Shown here: one piece after another, positions 36,838-49,210 of the stretch
How the letters are laid out: every line of letters begins with the position of its first letter
Numbering within the stretch: the stretch's first letter is position 1
Source: Nicotiana tabacum
Lineage: Eukaryota > Streptophyta > Magnoliopsida > Solanales > Solanaceae
Assembly: GCF_000715075.1 (NCBI RefSeq)
Contig: NC_134101.1
Coordinates: 30,669,037 to 30,733,036 of the forward strand
Direction: 5' to 3'
Length of the DNA stretch: 64,000 nt
Made by a program: the position numbers and the translations under genes
Notes under the pieces: model-generated
Told to the model about the DNA's origin: nothing
The model's database searches: none
Seen by the model: only the letters and a program-made list of their open reading frames with translations

Positions 36838-39771
36838 TGTGATGATCCAAAATATCATCTTTAAATTTAATAATTAATTATGTATTCTAAGACATCGAAA
36901 AGTACTATTTATTATTCCTTGACTTGCGTGCGCAATCCGTAAAGATTTCTGGAAAGTTTTTATGTGAAAAATGGATTAAAATGTGGATTAAAGCTTTAAA
37001 ACTCAAATGAGTTAACTTTGGTCAACATTTTAAGCAAACGGACTCGGATCAGTACTTTGACAGTTCCAGTAGGTCCGTATCGTGATTTGGGACTTGGGCG
37101 TATGCCCGGAATCAAATTCCGAGATCCCTAGCCCGAGATATGGAATTTTGAAGAAACATTAAAATGTTTAAGTTCGAATAGTGACCGGATGTCTAATTAT
37201 GTGAAAACGACCCCGGAATAGAATTTTGATGATTGCAACAGCTCCGTATGGTGATTTTGGACTTAGGAGTATGTTCGAAATTTTATTTGGAAGTCCGTAG
37301 TTAAATTAGGCTTGAAATGGCTAAAAACAAGAATTTAAGTTTGAAAGTTTGACCGATGGGTTGACTTTTTGATACCGGAGTCGGAATCCAGTTCCGAAAA
37401 TTTTCATAGCTCCGTTATGTCATTTATGACTTGTGTGTAAAATTTGAGGTCAATCGGAGTTAATTTGATAGGTTCCGACATCGAATGTAGAAGTTGAAAA
37501 CTCTTAGTTTCATTACGCTTGAATTGGGGTATGATTCATGGTTTTAGCATTGTTTGATGTGATTTAGAGGTTCGACTAAGTTCGTATGATGTTTTAGGAC
37601 TTGTTGGTATATTTGGTTGAGGTCCCGAGGGCCTCGGGTGAGTTTCGGATGGTTAACGGATAAAAATAAATGGACTTAAAAGCTGCTGCAGTGTTGTTTC
37701 CTCTTCTGTTGGATATTCTGTGTTGATATCTTGCCCAGGTATCGAGCCCAGGGTTGACGAGGCTCAGGCTCGAGCTTGAGATCGAAGCCACGATCGAAGG
37801 TCCAACTCGAGGCCATGATCGAAGGTAAGGCTCGAGGGTTAGGATCGAGACCCATGCTGGATGCCCTGATCGAAGGCCCATGCTCGATGCCCTGATCGAG
37901 GCCATGACCGAGGTCCAGGCTCGAGCCTGTGATCGAAGCCGCGATCGAGGCCCAGTTCGAGGACCAGTTCCGAAGGGCTGCTGGCCAGTTTTATAAAAAG
38001 AGGGCATTCGTCCCATTTGCCATTTTTGATGTACTTGAGCTTGAGCAGAGACGACTTTTGGCAGATTTTCAAGGGAAAAACATTGGGGTAAGTGATTCTA
38101 ACTTGGATTTGGTCTACATATACAAGTATATCATCGTTTTCACCATAAATTAGTGTTTTGAGATTTAAATTTGGGAAAGTTTTAGAAATCTCATAGAAAC
38201 AAATTTTTGAGATTTCGGTATCGATTCGGAGTCGGATTTGAGTGAAACTGGTATCGTTGGAATCGTAATTGAATGGATTGTCGGATTTCATAACTTTTGC
38301 CGGATTCCGAGATGTGGGCCCCGCGGACGAATTTTTAATTAATTTCGGGATCCTTTCTTTAAAATGTTATATTTTCTTATAGAATTGATTCCTATAATAT
38401 TTAGTGATTGTATCGAATTATTTTAGCTAGATTCGAGCCAGACGGAGTTGGATAATCGTGGAAAAGGCCTTAAAGTGGATTAAATTAGAGCAAGACGAGG
38501 TAAGTCTCTTGTCTAATCTTGTGAGGGGAAAATTACCTCATAGGTGATTAAGATTAAACAATTGTTGCTAAATTGTGGGGGCTACGTACGCACGAGGTGA
38601 CGAGAGTCCGTGCGTAGCTACTATTAATGCTAAAGTCCGGGTAGTTTAGGACTTAAAGCATGCCTTACTTTTGTAAATTGTATTCTTTGATTAACTAATA
38701 TTAATTGATATATATGAATATATTGTGAATTGTTAGATAAAGATATTAAAGGATGGAAATCTCATATGCTTAATTTTTGTTTAAATCAATTAATTGTTAA
38801 AAGAAATTGTTCTCCTCCCAAATTTATCTTATAATAAACATACTCTCCTTCCGGAGGCACATAAGAAAATGTCCTCCTTTCTTGTGGAGTGAGCCGAACG
38901 CCTCGGCAGGATAGATACATCTATGGATCGCGCCGCACGTCCCTCGGCAGTGTACACGACACTCTGGATCGGGCCGTACGTCCTCGGCAGAAATCGTGCT
39001 TAATAATAATAATAATTACACGATGCTTTAATAATTTATTTCAGCTTGTGAAGATAATTAATAAATTGAAAAATTCTTGGAATTTAATGAATTATTATTC
39101 TTGCTTGTTAAGGAATTAATTATTACTCCTGTAAATGAGGTTTAATTGATAAATTGAAAACTATTTGAATTGAAGGAATTTAATTAATATATTGAGAATT
39201 GTTACATTTGAAGGAATTTGATTATTTCTGCTGATTAAATAAATTATTGTGAATTCTGTAAATCATGCTGATTTAAATATCCTAGTTTTATTTCAGTTAT
39301 TATTATTGACCCATAGTGAGTGTCAAAATCGCCCATCTCGTCTCTACCACTTCGAGATTAGGCTTGATACTTACTGGGTACACGTTGTTTACGTACTCAT
39401 ACTATACTTGCTGCACTTTTTGTGCAGGATCTGAGACAGGTACTAGTGGAGGACCTATCATCACATACTCACGTCATCCCGAGGCTTAGTGGTGAGCTGC
39501 CTTTCTGAGCCGTTCTGCAGCTACCAGTGTCTCTTCTTATATTTATATTCTGTCTATTTCATTTCAGAGAGTATTTGGAGTTTTGTATAACCTACTAGAT
39601 GCTCATGCACTTGTGACATCGGGTCTTGGCACACACACATTGGTAGAAGTTGGTATTTTATTATTCTCTTAGAATAAAAGTTTAATAAATGTACATTTGA
39701 CTTATTAGTTGGCTTGCCTAGCTGTAGTGTTGGGCTCCATCACGACCTATAGGTGAAATTGGGTCGTGACA
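36838..39771 (+). repeat. Solo LTR B (relative of LTR C)
   Basis: Starts TGTGATGATCC and ends GGGTCGTGACA. Flanks GCGGC (36833-36837) and ACGGC (39772-39776) agree at four of five bases. In order: CCCGAGGGCCTCGGGTGAG box (about 37624), TCGATC minisatellite (about 37738-37975), TATAAAAAG (37992-38000), donor GG|GTAAGTG (38088), second donor GAG|GTAAGTC (38500), hairpin TACGCACG (38587-38594) / CGTGCGTA (38609-38616), and CTGCACTTTTTGTGCAG (about 39411-39427). Confidence 0.88.
37992..38000 (+). promoter_or_regulatory. TATA box, LTR B
   Basis: TATAAAAAG directly after the CpG-word array and 96 nt before the splice donor GT at 38088. The same element lies 95 nt before the donor in LTR A, 96 in LTR C and 104 in the right LTR of element E. 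It is therefore the likely core promoter of the LTR. Confidence 0.65.
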
Positions 39772-40286
39772 ACGGCCTACTATGCGGTCGCAAAATCACT
39801 CTGCGGACCGCATAATGGCCGCATAATGAATCAGAGGTGGGGCAGCTTGGAAGAAGGTCTGCGGTGCATTATGCGACCGCAGACCAGTTCTGTGGTGTAT
39901 TATGCGACCGCAGACCAGTTCTATGGTGCATTATGCGATCGCAGAACAGGTTTGTGGGCCGCATAACTACCGCAGACCCAAGCAGGAGGCAACAATTTTG
40001 GGCACCAAATTGTGCGGCCGATCTGCGGACTGCAGGGGTTTTTATAACCCGACCCCACTTCGATAAATAGACGCAATGGACCATTTCTTGAGCTAAAACG
40101 TTATGTTTTTAGAGTGAGAGAGTGACCTAGAGTGGGAAAGTGTTCCTCAACAATTTATTCATCGATTCTTGCTCAAATCTTGGAAGATTAACAAGGAAAA
40201 ACCCACAAGGTCTTCATCCTAAAGGTAAGATTCTGCACCCCAACCCTCAATCTCGAATTTTATCTAGTATTTGGGTAATTAGTAAG

Positions 40287-41036
40287 TGTCACGACTCGAA
40301 ATTCCCACCTTTGGACCATGATGGTGCCTAACATTTTACTTGCTAGGCAAGAAAACGTTAGAAAAATATTATCCATTTTAAAATAATTTTTAAATTTATT
40401 AATAATAAAGAATTAAATGCGGAAGTAAAGTCTAAAATATTGTGAAAAATTCATAAAATAACGGTGTCTAAATACCATCCCAGAATTAGTGTCACAAGTG
40501 CACGAGCTTCTAGAATAATACAAATAAAGGTCTGAGTAAAATAGAGTTGTCTGAAACAAATACACAGCTAAAGTAAGTAGACAGGGACTTCAGAATTGCG
40601 GACGCCGTGCAGTTATACCTCAAGTCTCCTCTGGGTAGCTGAAATCTGAACAAGTCTATGGTACGTTGCTGGGACCAACTCTGAAATCTGCACAATAAGT
40701 GCAGAGTGTAGTATTAGTACAACCGACCCCATATACTGGTAAGTGCCGAGCCTAACCTTGACGAAGTAGTGACGAGGCTAAGGCAGGTCACTTGCATTAA
40801 TTTGTACGCAATAAAAGTAATAACCACAATAATAGAAATAATTCAAGTAACTCATTTTTTTATAATTAAAGCCAACTCAGCAGTCATATCCACTTATTAT
40901 TTCAATCAAATTCTGCTGTAGCATGTAACCCGCTCCCACAATATATTCATATTCAATTTTGTTGCGTGCGTGCAACCCGCTCCTCCCATATATTTATTTT
41001 AATCAAGTCTGTTGTGGCGTGCAACCCGTCCAATTT
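40287..41036 (-). repeat. Element 3 left LTR, outer piece
   Basis: Aligns with 21640-22370 of element 1 and ends within the GTGCAACCCG repeat where element 2 inserted. It continues at 52060. Confidence 0.88.
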
Positions 41037-41080
41037 TGTCACGACCCAATTTCACCTATAGGTTGTGATGGCGTCCAACA

Positions 41081-41440
41081 CTACAGCTAGGCAAGCCAAC
41101 CAGTAATTTAAAATAACCAAGAAAATAAGCAACTCTTAATTCAACCAATGTGTGTGCCAAGACCTGGTGTCACAAGTGTATGAACATCTAGTATATTATA
41201 CAAAATCTCAAATATTGTCTGAAATAAAAATAGACAGAATAAAAAATACAAGGAGAGACACTACAGCTAGGCAAGCCAACCAGTAATTTAAAATAACCAA
41301 GAAAATAAGCAACTCTTAATTCAACCAATGTGTGTGCCAAGACCTGGTGTCACAAGTGTATGAACATCTAGTAGATTATACAAAATCTCAAATATTGTCT
41401 GAAATAAAAATAGACAGAATAAAAAATACAAGGAGAGACA
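41081..41440. repeat. 180-bp tandem duplication in 3' LTR of element 2
   Basis: CTACAGCTAGGCAAGCCAAC occurs at 41081 and 41261, and the following 180 bases are nearly identical. The 5' LTR (49211 onward) has one copy, so the duplication arose after insertion. A short shared ACACTACAG at the junctions suggests slippage or microhomology repair. Confidence 0.92.
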
Positions 41441-42242
41441 CTGGTAGCTGCATAACGGCTCAGAAAGGTAGCTCACCACTATGCCCCTGGATAACGTAGG
41501 TGTAAGATGATAGGTGCCCCACTAGTACTTGCCTCAGGTACTCCATAAAAAGTGCAGCAAGTGTAGTATGAGTATGTAAATAACATGTACCCAGTAAGTA
41601 TCAAGCCTAATCTCGAATTGGTAGAGACGAGATGGCCGACTTTGACACTCACTATGGGTCAATAATAATAATTAAAATAAAACTAGAATATCTAAATCAA
41701 CATGATTCACAGAATTTATAATAATTTATTTAACCAGCAAAAATAATTAAATTCCGTTAAATGCAACAATTCTCAATATATTAATTAAATTCCTTCAATT
41801 CCAATAAATTTCTAAATTTATCAATTAGTCTCATTTATATGAATAACAATAATTCCTTAACAAGCATGAATAACAATTCTTTAATTTCCAAAGATTTCCA
41901 ATTTATGAATTAGCTTCTCAAGCTGCAATAAACTATCAATGAATCGTGTAATTATTATTATTATTAAGCACGATTTCTGTCGAGGTCGTACGACCCGATC
42001 CAGAATGTCGTGTACACTGCCGAGGGATGTGCGGCACGATCCATAGATGCATCTATCCTGCCGAGGCATTCGGCCCGCTCCACAAGAAAGGAGGACATTT
42101 TCTTATGTACCTCCGGAAAGAGAGTATATTCATTATAAGATAAATTCAGGAGGATGAACAATTTCTTTTAACAATTTATTTATTTAAACAAAAAATTAAG
42201 CATATGAGATTTTCATCTTTTAATATTTTTATCTAACAATTC

Positions 42243-42245
<3 letters not shown>

Positions 42246-42295
<50 letters not shown>

Positions 42296-42296
42296 A
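42246..42296. repeat. (TA)n microsatellite
   Basis: About 25 perfect TA units within the 3' LTR of element 2. The other LTR has an unrelated patch at this place (50221-50301). Confidence 0.9.
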
Positions 42297-44051
42297 ATAA
42301 TATTGATTAAACAAAGAATACAATTTACACAAGTAATTCATGCTTTGAGTCCTAAACTACCCGAACTTTAGCATTAATAGTAGCTACGCACGGACTCTCA
42401 TCACTTGGTGCGTACATAGCTCCCACAATAAACAACAATTATTACCTTAATTACCTATGGGGTGGTAATTTTCTTCTCACAAGATTAGACAAGAGACTTA
42501 CTTCAATTTGCTCCAATTTAATCCACTAGAAGGCCGTTTTCACGATATCCAACTCTGTCTGGCTCAAATCTAGCCAAAATAATTCGATACAATCACTAAA
42601 AATTATAGGAATCAATTACACAATAAATTACAACATTTTTCAATAAAAACCCCAAAATTAATTAAACATTCGTTCTTGGGGCCCGCGTCTAGAAATCCAG
42701 CGAAAGTTACGAAATATGAACGCCCACTCAACCACGAGTCTACCCATATCAAAATCACTAAATTCCGATAACAATTCGGCCCTCAAATCCTCAAATCTAT
42801 GCAAGAGGGTTTTCAAACTTTTTCCAACTTAATTCACCAATCAAATGATAAAAACAATGATGGATTCGGGTAATTTAACAAATATTGAGTTAAGAATACT
42901 TACCTCGTTATTTTCTCTAAAACTCTCCCAAAAATCGTCTAATTCCGAGCTCCAAATCGTTAAAAATGGATTTTCAGAACATAAACTCTCTGCCCAGCAA
43001 TTTCTTTTACGCGATCGCGAACTTCCTCATGCGATCGCGTAGCACAAATTTTACTGCCCAAACATTAACCCTACGCGATTTCATAAAGTCCCACGCGATA
43101 GCGATGCACAAGGTTCCGACTCTACGCGATCGCATCCCTCTTCACGCGATCGCATAGCACAAATGCGTGGCCCAGCTTCCTCTCCAATTTCCCCTACGCG
43201 ATCGCAAACAATGACACGCGATCGCGATCCACACACTGGCCCAACCTACACGTTCGCGGACGTCTCCACGCAATCGCAGAGAACAAATTCACCTCTGCCC
43301 AAATTACTCTACGTGATCGCAGACCAACTTACGCGATCGCGTATAAGGAAATCAGAAGAAAAGTTCCAGCAGTTATCAGCAGTCTCCCAAAGGCCAAAAG
43401 TGATTCGATAGTTGTCCGAAACTCACTTGAGCCCCTCGGGACCTCAACCAAATATACCAACAAGTTCCAATACATCATACGAACTTAGTCAAGCCTTCAA
43501 ATCACACCAAACAATGCTAAAACTACGAATCATCCTCCAATTCAAGCTTAATAAAACTTAAGATTTTCAACTTCCACATTAGGTACCGAAACATATTAAA
43601 TCAAGTCCGATTGACCTCAAATTTTGCACACAAATCATAAATGACATAACGAAGCTATGAAAATTTTCGGAACTGGATTCCGACAATGGTATAAAAAAAT
43701 CAACTCCCCGGTCAAACTTTCAAACTTAAATTCTTGTTTTAGCCATTTCAAGCCTAATTTAACTACGGATTTTCAAATAAAATTCCAAACACACTCCTAA
43801 GTCCAAAATCACCATACGGAGCTGTTGGAATCGTCAAAATTCTATTCCGGGGTCATTTTATCAAAAATGTTGACTGAAGTCAAACTTGGCCTTTTAAAGC
43901 CAACTTAAGGAACCAAGTGTTCCGATTTCAACCCAAACACTTCCAAATCTCAAACCAACCATCCCCGCAAGTCAATAATCATTAAAAGCACACACAGAAA
44001 GTTTTATTTTAGGGAACGGGGTTCTAAAAGTTAAAATGACCGGTTGGGTCA

Positions 44052-44600
44052 TTACATTCTCCACCTCTTAAACAAACGTTCGTCCTCGAACGGGTTTAGA
44101 ATTGTACCTGGAGTGCTGAATAAGTGTGGATATCTACTCCGCATGTCTTTCTCGGCCTCCCAAGTCGCTTCCTTGACTAGTTGGCCCCTCCACTGGACTT
44201 TTACTGTAGAAATCCTCTTGGATCTCAACTGGCGAACCTGTTTATCAACAATGGCAATTGGCTCCTCTTCATAACCCAAGCTATTATCTAGCTGAACTGT
44301 GCTGAAATCTAACACATGTGATAGGTCGGCATGATACTTCCGGAGCATAGATACATGAAAAACCGGATGAACTCCCGATAGGCTGGGAGGCAATGCAAGC
44401 TCATAAGCAACCTCACCCCCCCAACTCGTTTCAACACCTCAAATGGGCCTATAAACCTTGGGCTCAATTTCCCATTTTTCCTAAATCTCATGATTCCTTT
44501 CATCGGCAAAATTTTCAAGAGAACTTTTTCACCTACCATATATGATAAATCACGCACTTTTTGATCCGCGTAACTCTTCTGTCTGGACTGCGCTGTACGA
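44052..44600 (-). pseudogene. Integrase C-terminus and chromodomain, element 2
   Basis: The frame 44309-44557 has MVGEKVLLKILPMKGIMRF and RFIGPFEVLKRVGG. After a frameshift near 44400 the frame 44052-44393 has [12 protein letters not shown] and the chromodomain: KQVRQLRSKRISTVKVQWRG, EATWEAEKDM, YPHLF. The aromatic residues expected to bind methylated histone H3 are partly present. The frame runs on through the purine tract and ends with TAA at 44054-44052, three bases inside the LTR, so the LTR end supplies the stop codon. Confidence 0.9.
44057..44070 (-). other. Polypurine tract, element 2
   Basis: The sense strand reads TAAGAGGTGGAGAA directly before the LTR start TGTAATG. It is also read as codons at the end of pol. 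Confidence 0.88.
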
Positions 44601-44608
44601 AGTCGCTC

Positions 44609-45499
44609 CTAAATCAACTTTACCTTTTCCAAGGCATTTTTCACCAAATCAGTACCATATAATTTAGCATCACCGAGCTCAAACCACCCGATGGGCGAAC
44701 GACATCGCCGACCATATAAAGCCTCAAATAGAGCCATCTCGATGCTGGATTGGTAACTGTTATTATAAGCAAACTCGGCCAAAGGCAAGAAACGATCCCA
44801 TTGCCCTCCGAAGTCAATCACACATGCCCTGAGCATATCCTCCAAAATTTGAATTATCCGCTCTGAATGCCCGTCAGTCTGCGGATGAAAGGCTGTACTG
44901 AGCTCTACACGGGTCCCCAACTCACTCTATACTGCTCTCCAGAAATGTGAAGTAAACTGAGGACCTCTATCTGATATGATGGAAATTGGCACACCGTGCA
45001 ACCGAACTATTTCCTGAATATAAATCCGGGCCAACCTCTCTGAAGTATACGTAGTCACAACAGGAATAAAATGTGCCGACTTGGTCAACCTGTCAACAAT
45101 GACCCAAACTGCATCAAACTTCCGCAAGGTCCGCGGCAACCCAACTACAAAGTCCATAGTGATACGTTCCCATTTCCATTCTAGTATAGTCATCTGCTGA
45201 AGTAGGCCACCTGGCCTCTGGTGCTCATGTTTAACCTGCTGACAATTTAAACACCTAGCCACATACTCAACTATGTCCTTTTTCATTCGTCTCCACCAAT
45301 AATGCTGCCTTAAATCACGATACATCTTCGTAGCACCTGAATGAATAGAATACCGAGAACTGTGTGCTTCTTCTAGGATCGTTTTCCTCAATCCATCCAC
45401 ATTAGGAACACATAGACGAGCTTGGAGTCGCAGAACACCATCCGCTCCAATTATAACTTCCTTGGCACCACCCCGTAGTACCGTTTCTCGAAGAACCAT
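44609..45499 (-). pseudogene. Integrase zinc finger and catalytic core, element 2
   Basis: The 190-codon frame 44927-45499 has the H-H-C-C zinc-binding region ([21 protein letters not shown]), [10 protein letters not shown] with the first catalytic Asp and IISDRGPQF with the second. A stop after HFWRAV (44927) separates it from 44609-44920 with HPQTDGHSERIIQ (catalytic Glu) and AFAYNN-type sequence as LAEFAYNNSYQSS. All three acidic residues are kept, but the frame is broken once here and again after LEKVKLI (44609). Confidence 0.92.
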
Positions 45500-45517
45500 T
45501 AAGTTTGGATCATCATA

Positions 45518-46138
45518 CTAGCGAGCCTTGTTCTGTTTAAATAGTAAAAACTGAGCTACAACACATGCAAGAACTCGGTTGGGCTCTGAAATATCCTGCC
45601 ACACAAGTCTGTTGGCCAAGGACTGAATATCCAAAGCTAATGGCCTCTCCTCTGCTGAAATGAAAGCCAAACTACCCATACTGTCCGCCTTTCTACTCAA
45701 GGCGTCTGCAACCACATTTGCTTTGCCCGGATGATATAAGATATCATAATCTTTTAGTAACTCAAGCCATCTGCGCTGTCTCAGATTTAGGTCCCTCTGC
45801 TTGAACTAATGCTGCAAACTGTGATAATCAATGTAAATTTCACAAGACACCCCATAAAGATAATGCCTCCAAATCTTGAGAGCGTGTACAATCGCAGCTA
45901 ACTCCAAATCATGCACTAGATAATTCTTCTCGTGGGGCTTCAGCTGACGTAAAGCATATGCAATAACTCTCCCTTCCTGCATCAATACGTAACCCAAGCC
46001 AATGCGTGAAGCGTCACAATACACTGTATACATCCCTGAACCAGAAGGCAACACTAATACTAGTGCTGTAGTCAATGCTGTCTTGAGCTTCTGAAAGCTC
46101 ACCTCATAATCATTGGACCATCGGAGCGGAGCACCCTT
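45518..46138 (-). pseudogene. RNase H, element 2
   Basis: [19 protein letters not shown] and [16 protein letters not shown] are in frame (45806-46102). [10 protein letters not shown] replaces the usual FTDHRSLQ, so the third acidic residue is preserved as Asp but neighbours changed. A stop follows (45806). The tail [14 protein letters not shown] is in the frame 45518-45715. There is a three-base or longer loss in the DITILYH stretch near 45755. Confidence 0.88.
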
Positions 46139-46960
46139 CTAGGTTAATTTAGTCAAAGGTGCTGGAATAGATGAAAAACCTTCCACGAACCGACGATAAT
46201 AACCTACTAAACCCAGAAAACTCCTGATCTTAGTCGCCGAAGTGGGACGATGCCAATTCTGAATTGCCTCAATCTTTTTGGGATCAACCTTAATACCTTC
46301 GGCCGATACAATATGCCCCAAAAATGCTACAGACTCTAGCTAGAACTCACATTTGGAAAACTTAGCATATAGCTTTTATTCCCGCAACGTCTGAAGCACC
46401 ACTCTCATATGCTGCCCGTGCTCCTCCTTACTGCGTGAGTAAATTAAGATGTCATCAATGAAGACAATGGCAAACGAATCAATATATGGCATGAATACCT
46501 TGTTCATCAAATCCATAAACGTTGTCGGGGCATTAGTTAAACCGAAGGACATCACCAGAAACTCATAATGACCATATCTAGTCCGGAAAGCAGTCTTCGG
46601 AACATCGGATCCCAAATCCTCAACTGATGGTACCCCGACCTCAAGTCGATCTTAGAGAACACCCTAGCACCCTGCAACTAGTCAAATAAATCATAAATAT
46701 ATGGCAACGGGTACTTGTTCTTAATAGTGACTTTGTTTAATTGACGATAATCAATACACATCCGCATTGTTCCATCCTTCTTCTTCACAAATAATACCGG
46801 TGCACCCCAAGGCAATACACTCGGTCTGACGAACCCTTTGGCTAGTAACTCCTCAAGCTGCTCTTTCAATTCTTTTGGAGCCATGCGATATGGTGGGATA
46901 GATATAGGCTGGGTATCTGGAGCCAAGTCAATACAGAAATCAATATCACGATCAAGTGGT
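46139..46960 (-). pseudogene. Reverse transcriptase, element 2
   Basis: RT start region [20 protein letters not shown] and [20 protein letters not shown] lie in the frame 46678-47088, which ends in a stop after YDLFD. A frameshift near 46615 moves to 46376-46615 with [20 protein letters not shown] and an intact catalytic box [30 protein letters not shown] and [12 protein letters not shown] follow (46139-46321) after further stops. Catalytic residues are kept although the frame is broken at least four times. Confidence 0.92.
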
Positions 46961-47560
46961 ATACCTTGAAGATCTGAAGGAAATACATCGGAGAACTCTC
47001 GTACTATAGGCACTGAATCAATAGCCGGATTCTCTGTAATAGTATCCCGAACATAGGCTAGATAAGCCAAACAACCCTTCTCAACCATGTGTTGAGCCTT
47101 TAAAAAAGAAATAACTCAATTGAATGAACTAACAGACAAACCCTTCCACTCCAGCTTAGGCAATGCTGGAATAGCCAAGGTAACATTCTTGGCATGACAA
47201 TCTAGAATAGCATGATATGGAGATAACCAGTCCATGCCTAGAATAATTTCAAAATCGGTCATCTCAAGTAATAGGAGATCTGCTCTAGTTTCATAACCAT
47301 AAAATATAATAATACAGGACTGGTAGATCCGGTTCAATATAACATAATCGCCCACAGGAGTGGACACATAAACATGAGTACTTAAGGACTCACGAAAAAC
47401 ACCCAGGAATGGAGCAAATAGAGATGACACATATGAATACGTAGATCCTGGATCAAATAATGCTGAGGCATCTTTGCTGCAAACAGAAATAATACCTGTA
47501 ATCACGGCATCTGAGGCCTCTGCTTCTGGTCTAGCCAGAAAAGCATAGAACCGAGCTGGA
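46961..47560 (-). pseudogene. Aspartic protease, element 2
   Basis: C-terminal part of the 385-codon frame 47116-48273. The active site is ALFDPGSTYSYVSS (about 47440-47465), with ILGMDWLSPYHAILDCHAKN downstream. The frame ends in a stop at 47116 after VSSFN and resumes at 47088. The protease itself looks intact; it would process the polyprotein. Confidence 0.9.
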
Positions 47561-49019
47561 GCGCCAACTTGCTGGCCTCCACCTGGATGACCTCCGCCTC
47601 TAGGATAGCCCCTACCCACCTGTCCTCCACCTCTAGGTGGTCGGATGACTGGTGGAGCAACTAGTCCGGTAAGCATAGGTTGCTGACCCTGCTGCGCTGG
47701 TCTACCCCGTAGCCTGGGGCAGAATCTCCGTATGTGACTGGGGTCCCCGCACTTATAACAACTCTTCGGTGCGATGGGCTGCTGACTAAAAGTCTGGCCC
47801 TGGGAAACTGAATACCCACTGGGAGGACCCTGAATAGCTGGTGGGCGATAAGAACTCTCTGCTACAGCACTGTGATAGGGTCGCACTGGAGAACCTCGAG
47901 GAGGCGGTGGTGCTGGATATGGGGGCATGCTGGACTGCCCTCTCACGAACTGACCTCTGCCTCCAGACGGAGCACCTCTTAACTCTCTAGAATACCTAAA
48001 CCGCTTATCTCTTGTAACCTGCTCTCGGCTCCGCTGACGTACACCCTCAATCCTGCGGGCTATCTCTACGACCAGCTCATAAGAAGTTCCCATCTCAACC
48101 TCTCGAGCCATAGTGGCCTGAATGCTAGTATGTAAACCCATAACAAACCTCCGCACTCTCTCCGCCTCAGTAGGGAGTATCATAAGTGCATAGCGAGATA
48201 ACTCAGAAAACCTCATCTCATAATCGGTCACTGACATCTGACCCTGCTGGAGCTGCTCAAACTGAAACCTCAACTCTTCCCTCTAAGAGGGTGGAATATA
48301 CCTATCCAGAAAAATACGGGTGAATCTGTCCCAAGTCATGGGAGGAGAATCTGCTGGTCTGCCAAGAATATAAGTCTGCCACCATCTACGGGCTCTACCC
48401 TCTAGCTGAAAAGTAGCAAAGTCTACCCCATGAGACTCTAATATCCTGATGTTGTACAGTCTATCCTTGCACCGATCAATGAAATCCTAGGGATCCTCAT
48501 GCCGCTCACCCCAAAGACAGGAGGATGTAGTCTAGTCCATCTGTCCAATAGTTTCTGCGGATCAGCGACTGCAGTTGGCCTGGGCTCAGGTGTAGCTGCT
48601 GCCACTGGCTGGGCTCCACCCGCGAGTAGTGCACCCTGGGTCTGATATACAACAGTTGTCTGTCCATAAGCCTGTGCGGTAGGGGTCTGTGCTCCCCCTC
48701 CCCATTGAGATATGACTGGGTCTGCTGGAAATAAACCGGCTTGAGTCATATTGTCTATGAACCGCAGCATAAGACCCATGACATCCTAAAATACCGATGC
48801 AGATGTGAAATCCACCGGAGCTGGCTCTGCCACAGGAAATTCACCCTGATCCTCAATAATGGGATCCTCTCCTGGACCCACTGGTGGCATAACAGGAATA
48901 GTCTTGGAATGTCCTCGCCCTCTACCACGGGCTGGAGCCCTCCCTCGGCCTCGGCCTCTAGAAACTGGGGGTGTAGCTATTCCCTGTTCTGGAACCTCAT
49001 TAGAGCGTGTTCTCACCAT
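47561..49019 (-). pseudogene. gag, element 2
   Basis: Starts MVRTRSNEVPEQGIATPP at 49019 with an RG-rich segment (48786-49019), then a stop, then 48438-48779, then a frameshift near 48480 and a stop near 48280. The main gag domain is in the frame ending at 47116: FQFEQLQQGQMSVTDYEMRF, EAERVRRFVMGL, and an intact nucleocapsid zinc knuckle CYKCGDPSHIRRFC at about 47719-47762. An arginine/glycine-rich stretch with GGG units follows. The start codon is preceded by a splice-acceptor-like CTCTCACAG. Confidence 0.9.
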
Positions 49020-49032
49020 CTGTGAGAGAATA
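49020..49032 (-). promoter_or_regulatory. Splice-acceptor-like site abutting gag ATG, element 2
   Basis: The sense strand reads CTTATTCTCTCACAG|ATGGTGAG. Same placement as in element 1. Confidence 0.5.
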
Positions 49033-49195
49033 AGAGAAGGATATTTAGTACTACATCAATTGCACGATGGAATATGAATAAAGGTAGTTTTCTAACACAC
49101 TATAGCCTCTCGAAGATAAGTACAGACGTTTTTGTACCGATCCACAAGATTCTATTAGGTCTGCTCATAACGTGTGAGACCTACGTGAACCTAGT

Positions 49196-49207
49196 GCTCT
49201 GATACCA
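49196..49207 (-). other. Primer binding site, element 2
   Basis: The minus strand reads TGGTATCAGAGC three bases after the LTR end GTGACA. Complementary to initiator tRNA-Met. Confidence 0.95.
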
Positions 49208-49210
49208 TGT

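Larger units (their letters stand above)
41037..44056 (-). repeat. 3' LTR of element 2
   Basis: Direct repeat of 49211-52059. It has an extra exact 180-bp tandem duplication (41081-41260 and 41261-41440), a (TA)n run at about 42246-42296, and a GCGATCGCG word array (43007-43345). Donor motifs lie near 42903 and 42498 on the minus strand. Confidence 0.92.

Noticed and set aside
37594..38291. 140- and 150-codon frames in LTR B
   Set aside because: Minisatellite-derived and antisense to the LTR.
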